Shown in pieces: positions 1-34,559 of a stretch of 64,000 nucleotides of DNA (position 1 is its first letter; each line of letters opens with the position of its first letter). Origin of the DNA: Peromyscus leucopus (lineage: Eukaryota; Chordata; Mammalia; Rodentia; Cricetidae); the NCBI RefSeq assembly GCF_004664715.2, contig NC_051068.1:16185798-16249797 (forward strand). The letters run 5' to 3'. The position numbers and the translations under genes are program-made. The notes beneath the pieces are model-generated. The model was not told the DNA's origin. It did no database searches and saw only the letters and a program-made list of their open reading frames with translations.

Positions 1-289
1 TGGCTGGGCGCAGAGGCCTCTGGGAGTTCCAGGCAAGGTTTGTCATGTGGTCCTTGGTAGTTGCTGCATCCGGTGTTGCAAGGAGATTAAATACATCAAG
101 TTTGTGAAAATTCTTCAGTGTTTTTTGTTAATACAGATATTCATTGCATGGGACTATTGTTTCTGTATTTACTTGAGCTTTGTGTATGAATTTGTTAGTT
201 TTTTTTTTAGCACTAAGCAGTATAGTGTTTTTTGCTAATTTCTTAGTGTGATTTTTAACAAATAAAAAATTAATTGAAATAATTCCATT

Positions 290-1140
290 TATTGGCAGAT
301 TATGACGGAATAAATCTAGAAATCAGCAACAAGAATAACTATAGAAACTTAAAAACACAAACTGGAACAATATACATTCAGAATAAATAGTAGTTCTTGA
401 AGAAAGCAGGGAAGAAGTTTTAAAAATTCTAGAGTTAAATGAAAATGAAAACAGAAGCAGATACAGAACAGTCAGTTCTAAGTGAAAAGCTCATAGCTGT
501 GGTTGCCCATACTGGAAAAAAAAAAGAAATCTCTAATGACTTAATGTTCCTCCAGATCAATGGTTCTTAACCTGTGGGTCATGACCTCTCTGGGGGTTGA
601 ATGATGACCTTTTCACAGGGTCACCTAAGACATCTGAAAATAGATATTTGCATTACAATTCATAAGAATAGCAAAACTACAGTTATGAAGTAGCAATGAA
701 AATAACTTTGTGGTTGGGGTCACTACGACATGAGGAACTGTGTTAAAGAGTACAGCGTTAGGAAGGTTGAGAACTGCTGCTTCAGATCCTACAAACACAA
801 GACAACACTTCAAAGGTAGAAGCAAGAGACTGGGGTGTCCTTTTCCTGATTCCATAGTGATTTTGAAGCTAGGCTGAGCTCCATGAGAAGCTGTATCAAA
901 AGCAAGAAGAAAACAAACAATAGAAACATAAGGAAAAGCAGAAACTAGCAGAATGAAAGTAGTAAAGATTAGGGCAGAAATTAATGAAGCAGAAATGAAA
1001 AGAACAAAATCAAAGGATCAGTAAACGTAGATTTGGTTCTTTGAGAATATAAACAAGATTGAGAAGCCCTTCATCAAACCAACCAAAAAAGGAAAAGCTC
1101 CATTAATACAATTAGATATAAAAGGATGACACCACAGTAG
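290..1140 (+). mobile_element. L1 ORF2 fragment, plus strand (interrupted by URR1)
   Basis: The sequence reads like the 5' half of L1 ORF2 in sense orientation (A-rich, with phrases such as 'aacaaaatcaaaggatcagtaaa'-like text and 'attaatgaagcagaaatgaaaag'). It is full of stops and split by the URR1 element at 558-779. Other sense fragments of the same kind appear at about 2800-3300 and 4565-4696. Confidence 0.65.
558..779. mobile_element. URR1-type nonautonomous hAT DNA transposon
   Basis: The ends form imperfect terminal inverted repeats: CAATGGTTCTTAACC at the left and GGTTGAGAACTGCTG at the right. The element is flanked by near-identical 8-bp duplications, ctccagat (550-557) and cttcagat (780-787). 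An 8-bp duplication and this terminus are typical of hAT-Charlie elements; the interior matches my memory of rodent URR1. It lies inside an L1 fragment. Confidence 0.8.
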
Positions 1141-1157
1141 ACACTAATGAAATCCAA

Positions 1158-1532
1158 AGTTGTTGTTTTCAACTTGACACAAGTTAGAATTATTGCAGAA
1201 GAGGGAACCACAATTGAGAAAATGCTGTCATAATCTAGGTCTGTAATTAAGCCTGGGAGGCATTTTCTTCATTAGTCCCAGCTCACAGGAGGTGGTACCA
1301 CCCAAGGGCAGGCTGTCCTGGGTGGTGTAAGAGAGCAGGCTGAGCAAGCCAGTAAGCAGCACTCCTTTATGGCCTCCATATCAGCTCCTGCCTAGAGGTT
1401 CCCGCCTTAACTTCCTGTTCTGACTTCCCTGGGAGATGGACTACAAGGAGTAAGTTGGAATAAACCCTTTCCTCCCTGAGTTGCTTTTGGGCATGGTGTT
1501 TTATCACAGCAATAGAAACCCTAACTGAGACA
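1158..1532 (+). mobile_element. MaLR MT-like LTR, plus strand
   Basis: It contains the family's 'caacttgacacaagttaga' start region, an internal AATAAA (in 'ggaataaaccc') and the end 'cagcaatagaaaccctaac' followed by 'tgagaca'. Solo LTR, decayed; the subfamily assignment is from memory. Confidence 0.6.
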
Positions 1533-1689
1533 CTTAGTCTCTTTAAAATATACAAAATATGTCTAAAAAACAAAACAAAAAAAAACCCAAAGTCTCTCTT
1601 TTTTATGGTACAAAAATTTACTAGTGCTATGTAGTAAATTTTTCATTTATTAAATTTATTACTAAATATTTGTTTCTATTGGTTAATTT

Positions 1690-2240
1690 AATTTAAATCA
1701 TTTTTCATATGTTTTGATAATGTTTTCCCTTCCCCCAGTTCCTTCAAGATCACTATCTTCCTACTCACCCAGTTTTATGTTCTTTTTCCATTTAAAACAA
1801 ATAAAAAAATAAGAAACATACAAAGCAACCCACAAATACAGAAACCAAAATAAATAAGCAAACAACCAATAAGACAAAAAAAAAAAAAAAAAGCCCAAAC
1901 AAAGCCGTATGAGACAAAAGTTGACAAAAATAACCATTTAGTTCATTGTGTGTTGGCCAACCACTTCTGAGCTTGGAACCTACCATGAAATCTGAATAAT
2001 ATATCCAGTGAGACTTCATTGAAGAAAACTGATTTGTCCTTCACAGGTGGGTCTCAGTTGCTGGTAACTTCTTGGTGAGGAGTGGGAACTGTGTCTGCTT
2101 CCCCCTCTCAGTGCAGGGACTCCATCTAGCTTGAGTCTGTGTAGGCCTTATATGTGCTGCTACAGACTGTTCATACATGTGTACTCCTGTTGTGTCTACA
2201 GCACACTTTTTTTTTAATGATCCATCACCTCTGGCTACAG
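1690..2240 (-). mobile_element. L1 3' UTR fragment, minus strand
   Basis: Reverse complement of rodent (Lx-type) L1 3' UTR: polypyrimidine text on the + strand, then 'gtgtgttggccaaccac' and 'cacctctggctacagacaatc'. The same text recurs at 3305-3870 and 26215-26830. Short MT-like LTR debris follows at about 2240-2310. Confidence 0.6.
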
Positions 2241-2375
2241 ACAATCTGATGGAGGCATTTTCTCAACTGAGGCTCCTCTTTTCAGATAACTCTAGCTTCT
2301 GGCAAATTTTTAAAAATTACTAAAAAATAGAAACAAATAAAAAACCTACTTGTAGTAATACTTTCTCATTGGGAC

Positions 2376-2705
2376 TGCCAGCCTGCAAATAATGACATGG
2401 AGACTTTTTATTAATTATAAAAGCTTAGCCTTAGCTTAGCCTTGTTCCTAATTAGTTCTTGTAACTTAAATCAACCCATATTTTTTTAAATCTATGTTCT
2501 TCCATGAGACTTGTGATCTCATTTCCATACTGCCCGTCCTGCTTCCTCTGTGTCTGGCTGGCGACTCTGTCTTTCCGCTTCCCAGGGTTCTCTCTCTGCC
2601 CAGAACTCCCACCTATACTCTCCTGCCTAGCTATTGGCCAGTCAGCTTTTTATTACACCAATCACAGCAATACATCTTCACACATTGTACAAATATCCCA
2701 CAACA
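2376..2705 (-). mobile_element. ERV LTR-like element, minus strand
   Basis: Starts TG and ends CA on the + strand. It contains 'ctattggccagtcagc' then 'tttttattacaccaatcaca', which on the minus strand is a CCAAT-type motif and an AATAAA-type region. It resembles the class II LTRs common in cricetids (see also 48672-49155). No clear target duplication was seen. Confidence 0.5.
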
Positions 2706-2799
2706 TGAAGTTGTCAAAGTTAAAAATAGAAGATAAAAATTAAACAAAATATTCAAAAACTAAATTTATCAACACACTAAAAAAAATCCATATACCATA

Positions 2800-3300
2800 A
2801 CCAAGTTTCTTTCATTCCAGAGATACAAGGATAGTTCAAATCAACAAATGAAGTATATAGTTACTCTCAAGTACAAAAATCATATAATCATCTGAATAGC
2901 TATAGGAGAGAACTTTGAAAAATATCAACATTTCTTTATAAGTCTTAAAGAAAATATCAGCAAAAGAAACATACTTCAATGTAGTAAATGCTATATACAG
3001 CAAACATGTTAAATGAGAAAACACTGAAATCATTTTCTCTAAAATCAGGAATGAGTCAGTGACGTACTCTTTCAACTCTTACTCAACACAATGTTGAGGT
3101 TTCAGAAAAAGCAGTGAGGCAAGAGAATGACATTAAAGGGAGACAAATAGAAAAGGAAGTAAAATTACCTCTACTTGCAGAAAATATGATCCTATACTTT
3201 AAAAATCCTCAGGACTCTAACAGAAAATTCTTTCATCTGCTAAGCACTTTCAGCAAAGTAGCAGGATACAAAATCAATATAAGAAACCAGTGAGGGTTTT
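2800..3300 (+). mobile_element. L1 ORF2 reverse-transcriptase fragment, plus strand
   Basis: It starts at a decayed 'ttccagagatacaaggatag' followed by 'ttcaaatcaacaaatg', the L1 reverse-transcriptase segment, and ends with 'gtagcaggatacaaaatcaa', another L1 ORF2 landmark. All frames are broken. Confidence 0.7.
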
Positions 3301-3304
3301 TTCT

Positions 3305-3870
3305 TTTGAAAAGCCTTTTTATTTATTGAAAATTCCATTCAATACATTTTGATCACATTCTTTCTCTTCTTCCAACTCCTCCCAGATTCCCCTACCATGC
3401 TATGTACCCAATTTCATGTTCTTTCTTCCTTAAAACAAACACAAAACCATGGAGTCTGGTTTGTGTTGGCTGACTACTCCTGAGCAGGGGGCCTGTCCTG
3501 GAGTGTGGATCATCAAGCCACTGAAGAAAACGGATTTTTCTTCTAACAGCAGCTATCAATTGCAGATGGCTTCTTTATGCCCACTTCCTATTTCTGTACT
3601 GAGAGTTTGTCTGGCTTGAGCTTGTGCAGGTCTTGTGCGTGCTGACACAATTTATGTGCATCAGTCCTTGGAGTTGTCACCACCTCTGGCTCTTACAGTC
3701 TTTCCACTTCATTTTACACATAGATCCCTGAACCTTGAGGAGAGGGGTTTGATAAAGACATCCCATTTAGGGCTGAGGGCTCCAAAGTCTCTCACTCTCT
3801 GCATGTTGTCCACTCTCTTTCTTAATTTCCATCTCTGTAAGCTGCTTCTGTGGTGAAAGTTGAGTGATGG
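3305..3870 (-). mobile_element. L1 3' UTR fragment, minus strand
   Basis: Repeats the L1 3' UTR text seen at 26215-26830: 'ggagtctggtttgtgttgg', 'cttgtgcaggtcttgtg', 'ctccaaagtctctcactctc'. Non-coding remnant. Confidence 0.65.
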
Positions 3871-4084
3871 ATACAACAATATGATCTATGGATATAGCAA
3901 TATGTCATTGAGTAGTTTTATTACTATGTTCATTTAGCTGTATAATAGTCGTAAGTTTGTGACCCATCTAGTCTCACATTCTTGGCCTGATTCACAGTGT
4001 CAGATATGGGTTACATATAATGAAACAGTTCTTAAATCCAATCCCAAACTGGTTGAATCTGAAGATTGTTTTTGATAAGATGAC

Positions 4085-4274
4085 TATTTTTTTTTTTTTT
4101 TGAGACAGGGTTTCTCTGTGTAGCTTTGCCCCTTTCCTGGAACTCACTTGGTAGCCCAGGCTGGCCTTGAACTCACAGAGATCCTCCTGGCTCTGCCTCC
4201 CAAGTGCTGGGGTTAAAGGCGTGCACCACCACCACCACCACCACCACCACCACCACCACCACCACAGCCCGGCT
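4085..4274 (-). mobile_element. B1 SINE with internal (ACC)n expansion
   Basis: Full-length minus-strand B1 of the cricetid type (poly-T, gagacagggtttctctg, 'tagctttgcccctttcctgg'). The CACCACC near the B1 promoter end has expanded into a CAC trinucleotide tract (4224-4266). Confidence 0.9.
4224..4266. repeat. (ACC)n trinucleotide microsatellite inside B1
   Basis: About 14 uninterrupted CAC units, lying exactly where normal B1 copies have two or three. Confidence 0.95.
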
Positions 4275-4359
4275 AGATGACTATTTTAACAATATTTATC
4301 CTTCCAATCCATGAGCATTTCCATCTTCTGATATCTTCAATTTCTTTCTTTTTTCCTGT

Positions 4360-4503
4360 TTTTTCAAGACAGGATTTCTCTGTAGCATTGAAGCCTGTCC
4401 TGGAACGCACTCTGTAGACCAAGCTGGCCTCGAACTTACAGAGATCTGTCTGCTCCTGCCTCCCAACTGCTGGGATTAAAGGCATGCGACACCACTGACT
4501 GGC
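4360..4503 (-). mobile_element. B1 SINE, minus strand
   Basis: Diverged B1: 'caagacaggatttctctgta', 'gaccaagctggcctcgaac', 'ctgggattaaaggcatgcg'. Confidence 0.85.
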
Positions 4504-4696
4504 TGACATCTTCAATTTCTTTTTCAGTGTTTTAGAGTTTCACTGTGCAAGTATTTCACTTCTTTTCTTCAAAAGAAAAAGATATCCAAATTAATAAAAT
4601 TAGAAATGAAAAGAGACATTACAACAAACACTAAGTAAAAATAAAAATCTGTATTCCAACAAACTTGAAAATCTAAAAGTGGATGCATTTCTAGAC

Positions 4697-5188
4697 TTTA
4701 ACCCTAATTCTAATCTAACCCTAACCTAATACTAACACCCTAATCATAACACCTTTAAAACCTTAACCCATAAAGGTTATGGATTAGGACCCTGTCTTAG
4801 TTAGGGTTTTTATTGCTGTGAAGAGATACCGTGATCAGAGCAATTCTTATAAAGAAAACATTTAATTGGGATGGCTTGCTTACAGTTTCAGAGGTTCAGT
4901 CCACTATTATCATGGAGGGAAGCATGGTAGCACATAAGCAGACTTGGTGCTGGAGCTGAGAGTGCTACATCTCACAGGCAACAGGAAGTCAACTGACTGT
5001 CACACTGAGGGAAGATTGAGAAGAAGACCTCAAAGCCTGCCCCCACAGTGACACACTTCCTCCAATAGGGACATACCTCCTAATAGTGACACTCCCTTTG
5101 TGGGGCAGTTTCTTTCAAACGGCCACAGACCCCCAACCCTCTAACCCTCTAACCCTAACCCTAACCCTAATGCTAACTCTCTAACTCT
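4697..5188. repeat. Interstitial telomere-like (CCCTAA)n tract, split by an LTR
   Basis: Left half (4697-4787) is a degenerate series of aaccctaa/taaccc motifs. Right half (5133-5188) has three perfect consecutive CCCTAA units near 5153-5170 flanked by ctctaac variants. The LTR at 4793-5127 sits between them with a perfect 5-bp target duplication, so both halves were one tract before insertion. Confidence 0.85.
4793..5127 (-). mobile_element. MaLR MT-type solo LTR, minus strand
   Basis: Begins tgtcttagttagggttttta and ends ggccaca on the + strand, the MT-type LTR in reverse. A perfect 5-bp duplication, gaccc, flanks it (4788-4792 and 5128-5132), as expected for an ERVL-type insertion. Confidence 0.8.
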
Positions 5189-5504
5189 TATTCCGGAGAG
5201 GAGCAAAGGCAATTGGAAATTCCCAGCTCCAAGTCAGCCATTGCCTTCAGGAGCCTGATCACAAAAACTTAAACCTGTCAACTGTAATTTATGCCTTCAA
5301 GAAGTGAAATTCTAGCTGGCAGGTTTGCTTCTGCCTGGAAAGCCCACTTCCTTACCTACTGGCCCCACCTTGTGGTTTAGAGTATAAAAGGAAAATGTAA
5401 ACTAGACTCAGAATGAAGCCTTCCGGGAGCTATGCTGGCTTCAGTCCACTAGGGACATTTCTCTTCCATTTGTATCAGTATCACAGTGCTGTTTACAGAG
5501 AGAT

Positions 5505-5610
5505 TCCAGCAACACAGGAAAGCAGGTGGATTTCTGTGTCAGAGACCAGCCTAGTCTACACAGTGAGTTCCATGCCAGCTGGGGCTACACAGTGAGACCC
5601 TTCTAAAATC
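5505..5610 (+). mobile_element. B1-like fragment, plus strand
   Basis: Contains 'gaccagcctagtctacacag' and 'ggggctacacagtgagaccc', typical of the 3' half of old B1-like SINEs. A TATAAAAGG motif lies upstream near 5383, but no gene is attached to it. Confidence 0.5.
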
Positions 5611-5787
5611 AAACAAAAACAAAACCTCTGTTGAAGATTTGTATAAAGAATCTTTCATTCCCTTCTCATGCTCTTTCATGTGTTGTTCAAGAAATGCAGA
5701 GCAAAGTACTTTTTTTTAGGAACAGGCACAAATTCAGACACATACAGACACACAGAAGAGACATCCACAATAGAGACAGAGCAGATC

Positions 5788-5788
5788 A

Positions 5789-5837
<49 letters not shown>

Positions 5838-5880
5838 AGAGAGAGACAGACAGACAGACAAAGACAGAGAGACAGACACT
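5788..5880. repeat. (CA)n / (GACA)n compound microsatellite
   Basis: About 23 CA units, then GA units, then four GACA-type units and degenerate continuation. Confidence 0.95.
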
Positions 5881-6689
5881 CAGAGACTTCTCTGTAGTTA
5901 TCTCTAACTGATTAACAGACGTACTATGATGCTAACATGAGATCTTGGAAACAAAAGAGGAGAAGTGATGGTTTGATATGCTTGTGTCAAACTCCCTAGT
6001 TCATCCTTTAAAGAGGAGGCTTCATATTTCCAGTAATAATAGTTAGCTGGAAGACCTGTCATAAGGAGTTTGAAACCATTAGATTTCCAAGAAGACATAA
6101 ATCTTACAAGATTAAAATGCAAGGTTTAAGCAAGAGTAACAGAGTGTCAATCAGTGACCACAGGAAGGATGAGAGCAAGGACAGCCACAGCCATGCTTAT
6201 TTTAGAGGAATCATCCCTTGGGCGTGCATCACTTGGATTGTGTTCTTTTTTTTTAGATCGCACTGGTAGTTATTGGGGCCAGTTCACCCATACCTCAGCC
6301 TGTTCCTCACTTATTTTGCCTCTTCAGATATGCCCCTGTTCACAGGATATGAACCATCTGGGAGTGTTACAGCTCTGGAGGGAAAGGCATCCTGACTTAT
6401 CAGGAAGCCTAGAGCTGCCATAAGACTCTCTGGAGGCTGGAGTCGCAATAGGACAGCTTAGCCTTGAGGGAAATGTACCTAACTTGCAGGGAAGTCAAGT
6501 GATATCTGAAGCTGGGGTGTGGTGGGGGATGGTCTACCCACAGGATATAGCAATCCTGCTCATCTCCTGGATAGAGCCCTTAGAGCTGAGCTTTGCTTCC
6601 TCCTCCCCTCTAAAGGGGTCTTCCCAGCAGAGCTCCGCTTCTTCTCTCTGGTCCAAGATGTTGCTCTTTCTGCTTCACTCTGCTGAAGG

Positions 6690-7440
6690 GGAAACCCGTG
6701 CAGAAATGTAGCAATCTCTTCTGGCTCTGGCAAAAACTTGTTACTTTTTTCTGCTCCGCCTTGCTCAGCCCCCCTAATGAAAAGTCTGTCTCAGCAAGGT
6801 TCTTTTGTTCTTGTGCACCTTGCCCAGCCCCCATAAGGGCATGTCTCAGCAAGGTTTTTCCTGCTCCGTCCCCTATGGGAACATCTCAGCAAGGTTATTC
6901 TATTCTGTGCAGGCGAATGAAGATCTTCACCCAAGACTTTTTAAAGAAAGAGATTTATTTGGGAAGGAGGCATCCAGGAGAGTGGCTGCCTCTGCCAGTG
7001 TGGGAAAGGACAGCCCCCAACTCAACAGACAGAAGGGCTTATACAGGGCTTCTTGGGGTTGAACTTTCTCCAGGGAGAAGATTTTCTGCTCAAGGGTTGG
7101 TTAGTTTTCCTGTCCAGGGATTGGTTAGTTTTATTGGTCAGGAGCTGAGATGGCTTTGATTTCAGGGCCAAACTGTGTTTTTCACTTGTCCTTTTTAGCC
7201 TTTTGGCTCTAATTTTAGGGCCAGGGTGTATTTCTTTCACTGGCTCTGATTCTAGGGACAAAGTGTGTTTCTTTGGCACTGGTTTCAGGGTCAGGGCGTA
7301 TTTCTTAGGTTCTAGGTTCAGGGCTAAAGCGCTTCTTTCACTGGTTCAGGTCTCAGATTCAGGGTGCTTTTCTTTCACTAGCTCTGGTAGGTTTCTTTGG
7401 CTGGCTCCTTCTCCCCACAATCTCTCCCCTTCCCTTGTGT
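6690..7440 (-). mobile_element. Decayed ERV LTR with repeated U3 motifs, minus strand
   Basis: Read on the minus strand it has a U3 with five or so imperfect repeats (about 7075-7400) built on CCAGTGAAAGAAA…CCCTGA, then CCAAT motifs, a TATA box TATAAG (7038-7043) and a polyadenylation signal AATAAA (6954-6959) about 80 bp downstream, the normal spacing of U3-R in a retroviral LTR. Beyond the signal, a second repeat series ('tctcagcaaggtt', four copies, 6789-6898) fills the R/U5 side. No viral genes remain. Family uncertain; class II is a guess. Confidence 0.65.
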
Positions 7441-7810
7441 GTGTGTGTTCACGTGTGCATGTGCATATGCGTATGTGTTTCCCTTCTTTCCATTTTGATG
7501 GTCTGAGATTATTTACTTCTTGTGTTCTCATTCTCAGGTCCTCAGGGACAGCTCGACCACGCCCCTGCAAACAGGGTCAGCTCTATTGTGCTGCCCCGGT
7601 AAGGTATAGGACCCTCTCTCCTGAGTGCTGTAGCTGGTGAGGGGCAGGCCAGATGTAGTTAACCTCTTTAGGTTGGAGTTTTCCTTCTAGTACCTCCTAT
7701 AGGGCTAGATTTGTAAATTGATATTGCTTAAATTTGGATTTATAATGGAATGTTTCTTCTAACTATGGTGATTGAGTTTTGCTGGGTATCTGGCAGCATC
7801 TGTGGTCTCT

Positions 7811-7977
7811 CTCTCTCTCTTTTTTTTGGTTTTCTCGAGACAGGGTTTCTCTGTGTAGCTTTGCGCCTTTCCTGGAACTCGCTTTGGAGACCAGGCTGGC
7901 CTCGAACTCACAGAGATCCGCCTGCCTCTGCCTCCTGAGTGCTGGGAATAAAGGCGTGCGCCACCACTGCCCGGCCT
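7811..7977 (-). mobile_element. Young B1 SINE with 15-bp target duplication
   Basis: Near-consensus cricetid B1 including 'tagctttgcgcctttcctgg'. The perfect duplication gcatctgtggtctct occurs at 7796-7810 and 7978-7992. Confidence 0.95.
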
Positions 7978-8280
7978 GCATCTGTGGTCTCTTAGAGTCT
8001 GCAGCACATCTGCCCAGGCCCTTCTGTCTTTTAGAGTCTCCATTGAGAAGTCATGTGTAATTCTAATAGGTCTGCTTTTATGTATTGCTTAACCTTTTCC
8101 CCTTGGAGCTTTTAATATTCTTTCTTAGTTCTGTATGTTTACTGTTTGGATTATTGTGTGCTGAGGGGACTTTCTTTTCTGATCCAATCACTTTGGTTTT
8201 CTGTATGTTTCTTGTACCTTGATAGGCTTCTTATATACATTAGGAAAATATTCTTCTATGATTTTGTTGAAAATATTTTT

Positions 8281-8462
8281 GGGGGCTAGAGAGATGGCTC
8301 ATTGATTGAGAGCACTGGCTCTTCTTCCAGAGGAATGGGGTTCAATTCCCAGCACCCACATGGCAGCTCACAACTGTCTGTAACTCCAGTTCCAGAGGAT
8401 CCAACACCTTCACACAGTCATACATGCAGTCAAAACACCAATGCTCATAAAATAAATAAATC
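8281..8462 (+). mobile_element. B2 SINE, plus strand
   Basis: Complete B2: 'gggggctagagagatggctc', 'ggttcaattcccagcaccca', 'ctgtctgtaactccagttcc', A-rich tail ending 'aaataaataaatc'. It inserted into an L1 fragment. Confidence 0.93.
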
Positions 8463-9185
8463 ATTTTGTAATGTTTAAAAAACAAAATATTCTCTGGGCT
8501 TTTGAGCTGGGTTTCTTCTCTTTCTTCTATTTCTATGCCACACAGTTATCACTCCATTAACATATTTAAAATATTTGGTAGAGGTGGGCTAGTTAAATGG
8601 GGATCTTGTTTTATTACATTCATTATTCTAAGTCCCGTGTTAAGTGAGATGAGAATACAGAATGGTTGTGCCTCTAAGTCTATTTGCCTAAATCAATTCC
8701 TCTACTTAAGGGACGTGGTGGGAATAAGCACACAGGCTCCAGGACCATGTTTTGGGAGTCCGGATGGTAGTTCAGCATCTAAGTATTGCCTTCTGAGTAT
8801 TTTCATTTTCTTATTGGGACAATCATAACAAGAAAAAAACACAAACATTCCTAGCCTGTTCGGATGATTAAAAGAATTTACAATTTTAAAATTGCATACT
8901 TAGAAATTACATACAGCAGTGCTTGACGTAGAAGACATTAAACGTATACCGGAACCAGCCGTCCAGCAGCCTTGGTGAAGGTTTCCTCCAGAGGGCCTCA
9001 GGTGCGCCATCAGGCGGCGCAGCCCGTGCATCCCCGGCAGCGCGGGCTAGCTTCCGGTGGCGAGCTAGTTTAGGACGGGACCTTGGCTAGCGGCCGGCGG
9101 AAGGCTTATCGGACGCGGGTGGTTTGCGTCATCAGGAGTGCGCGGTGGCACTTCCGGTGGCTTGAAGACTAGGGTCAAGAACAGC

Positions 9186-33897
<24,712 letters not shown>

Positions 33898-34555
33898 GGC
33901 TGGGACAGTGCCCCTGTACCTAGCACCTAGCGCAGGTTGATATAATTCAGTATCTTGAGAAGACTGAAACATTGGAGTCATCTGTGTAGACTGTATGCCA
34001 TTTGTATACACTAAAGCAACAGTATAAACAACTATTGCTCTGCTGAAAGATCAGTAGTTAGGTTTTAACTTGTAGGCCCTGCATCTGAAGAGATCCCATC
34101 AAGGCAAGGAAGAAAGGATGGACGGACAGATGGAAGGGAGGGAGGACCAAATTGTTGAAGAAAGAAAGGAGGAGAGAGAGAGAGGAAGAGAAGGAAGGAA
34201 GGAAGGAAGGAAGGAAGGAGGAAGGAAGGAAGGAAGGAAGGAAGGAAGGAAGGAAGAAAAAGAGAGATTGCTGGTGGCTACAATGATCAATGATCTCTGT
34301 GGAAATGACTCACTTCTGTGGCCCAAGACTCCCAGGGATCTTAGGTGTGGGTAGCCATCCCTACTAAACCATACACTGACAGAGCATCTGGGAAGCTGGG
34401 CCATACCACCTACTAAAACTGCTTGTAGTCTAGGTGAGGATCCATTTGGCAAAAAAAAGAGTAAAAAATGTCTGAGTTCATGTCCCATCTAGACTTCATG
34501 TTTTTCCAATCCATGACCATGAGGGATCTCAACAATAAAATTTCTTCTTGGATAA
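33898..34555 (+). other. ACAD9: ACAD9 3' UTR and candidate polyadenylation signals
   Basis: Sequence after the stop codon. The first canonical AATAAA is at 34534-34539. An earlier weak variant TATAAA occurs at 34023-34028. If the distal site is used, the 3' UTR includes the purine-rich (GGAA)n tract listed separately. Choosing between the sites needs transcript data. Confidence 0.5.
34157..34266. repeat. (GGAA)n purine-rich tract, 3' of ACAD9
   Basis: GGAA units, one interrupted by GGAGGAA, embedded in a longer all-purine run that begins with agaaagaaagg. It lies about 260 bp after the ACAD9 stop codon, inside the 3' UTR if the 34534 signal is used. GGAA repeats can bind ETS factors and adopt unusual structures (general knowledge). 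Confidence 0.95.
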
Positions 34556-34559
34556 TCTA

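Larger units (their letters stand above)
7665..8500 (-). mobile_element. L1 fragment, minus strand, interrupted by B1 and B2
   Basis: T-rich antisense L1 text continues across two younger SINEs. The host sequence resumes cleanly after each one: 'gcatctgtggtctct' on both sides of the B1, and 'aaaatatt' on both sides of the B2. Confidence 0.6.

Noticed and set aside
4697..5188. True chromosome end
   Set aside because: The tract is short, degenerate and followed on both sides by ordinary genomic sequence.
5631..5907. 88- and 79-codon frames with His-Thr runs, and similar Cys-Val runs near 38 and 38.6 kb
   Set aside because: Translations of CA/TG microsatellites.
6698..7159. 153-codon + frame and neighbours at 6.7-7.6 kb
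   Set aside because: They overlap the minus-strand ERV LTR and its tandem repeats; no codon signal.
8940..9180. Divergent gene on the minus strand sharing the ACAD9 CpG island
   Set aside because: No minus-strand coding exon or donor could be supported to the left; the 96-codon minus frame at 9065-9355 is a CpG-island artefact.
9138..9185. N-terminal extension of ACAD9 upstream of ATG 9186
   Set aside because: The extended frame opens with GTG; no upstream ATG exists, and the protein start MSGC… fits the known family N-terminus.
34099..34488. 129-codon minus frame with Ser/Leu/Pro/Phe repeats
   Set aside because: Translation of the (GGAA)n tract.
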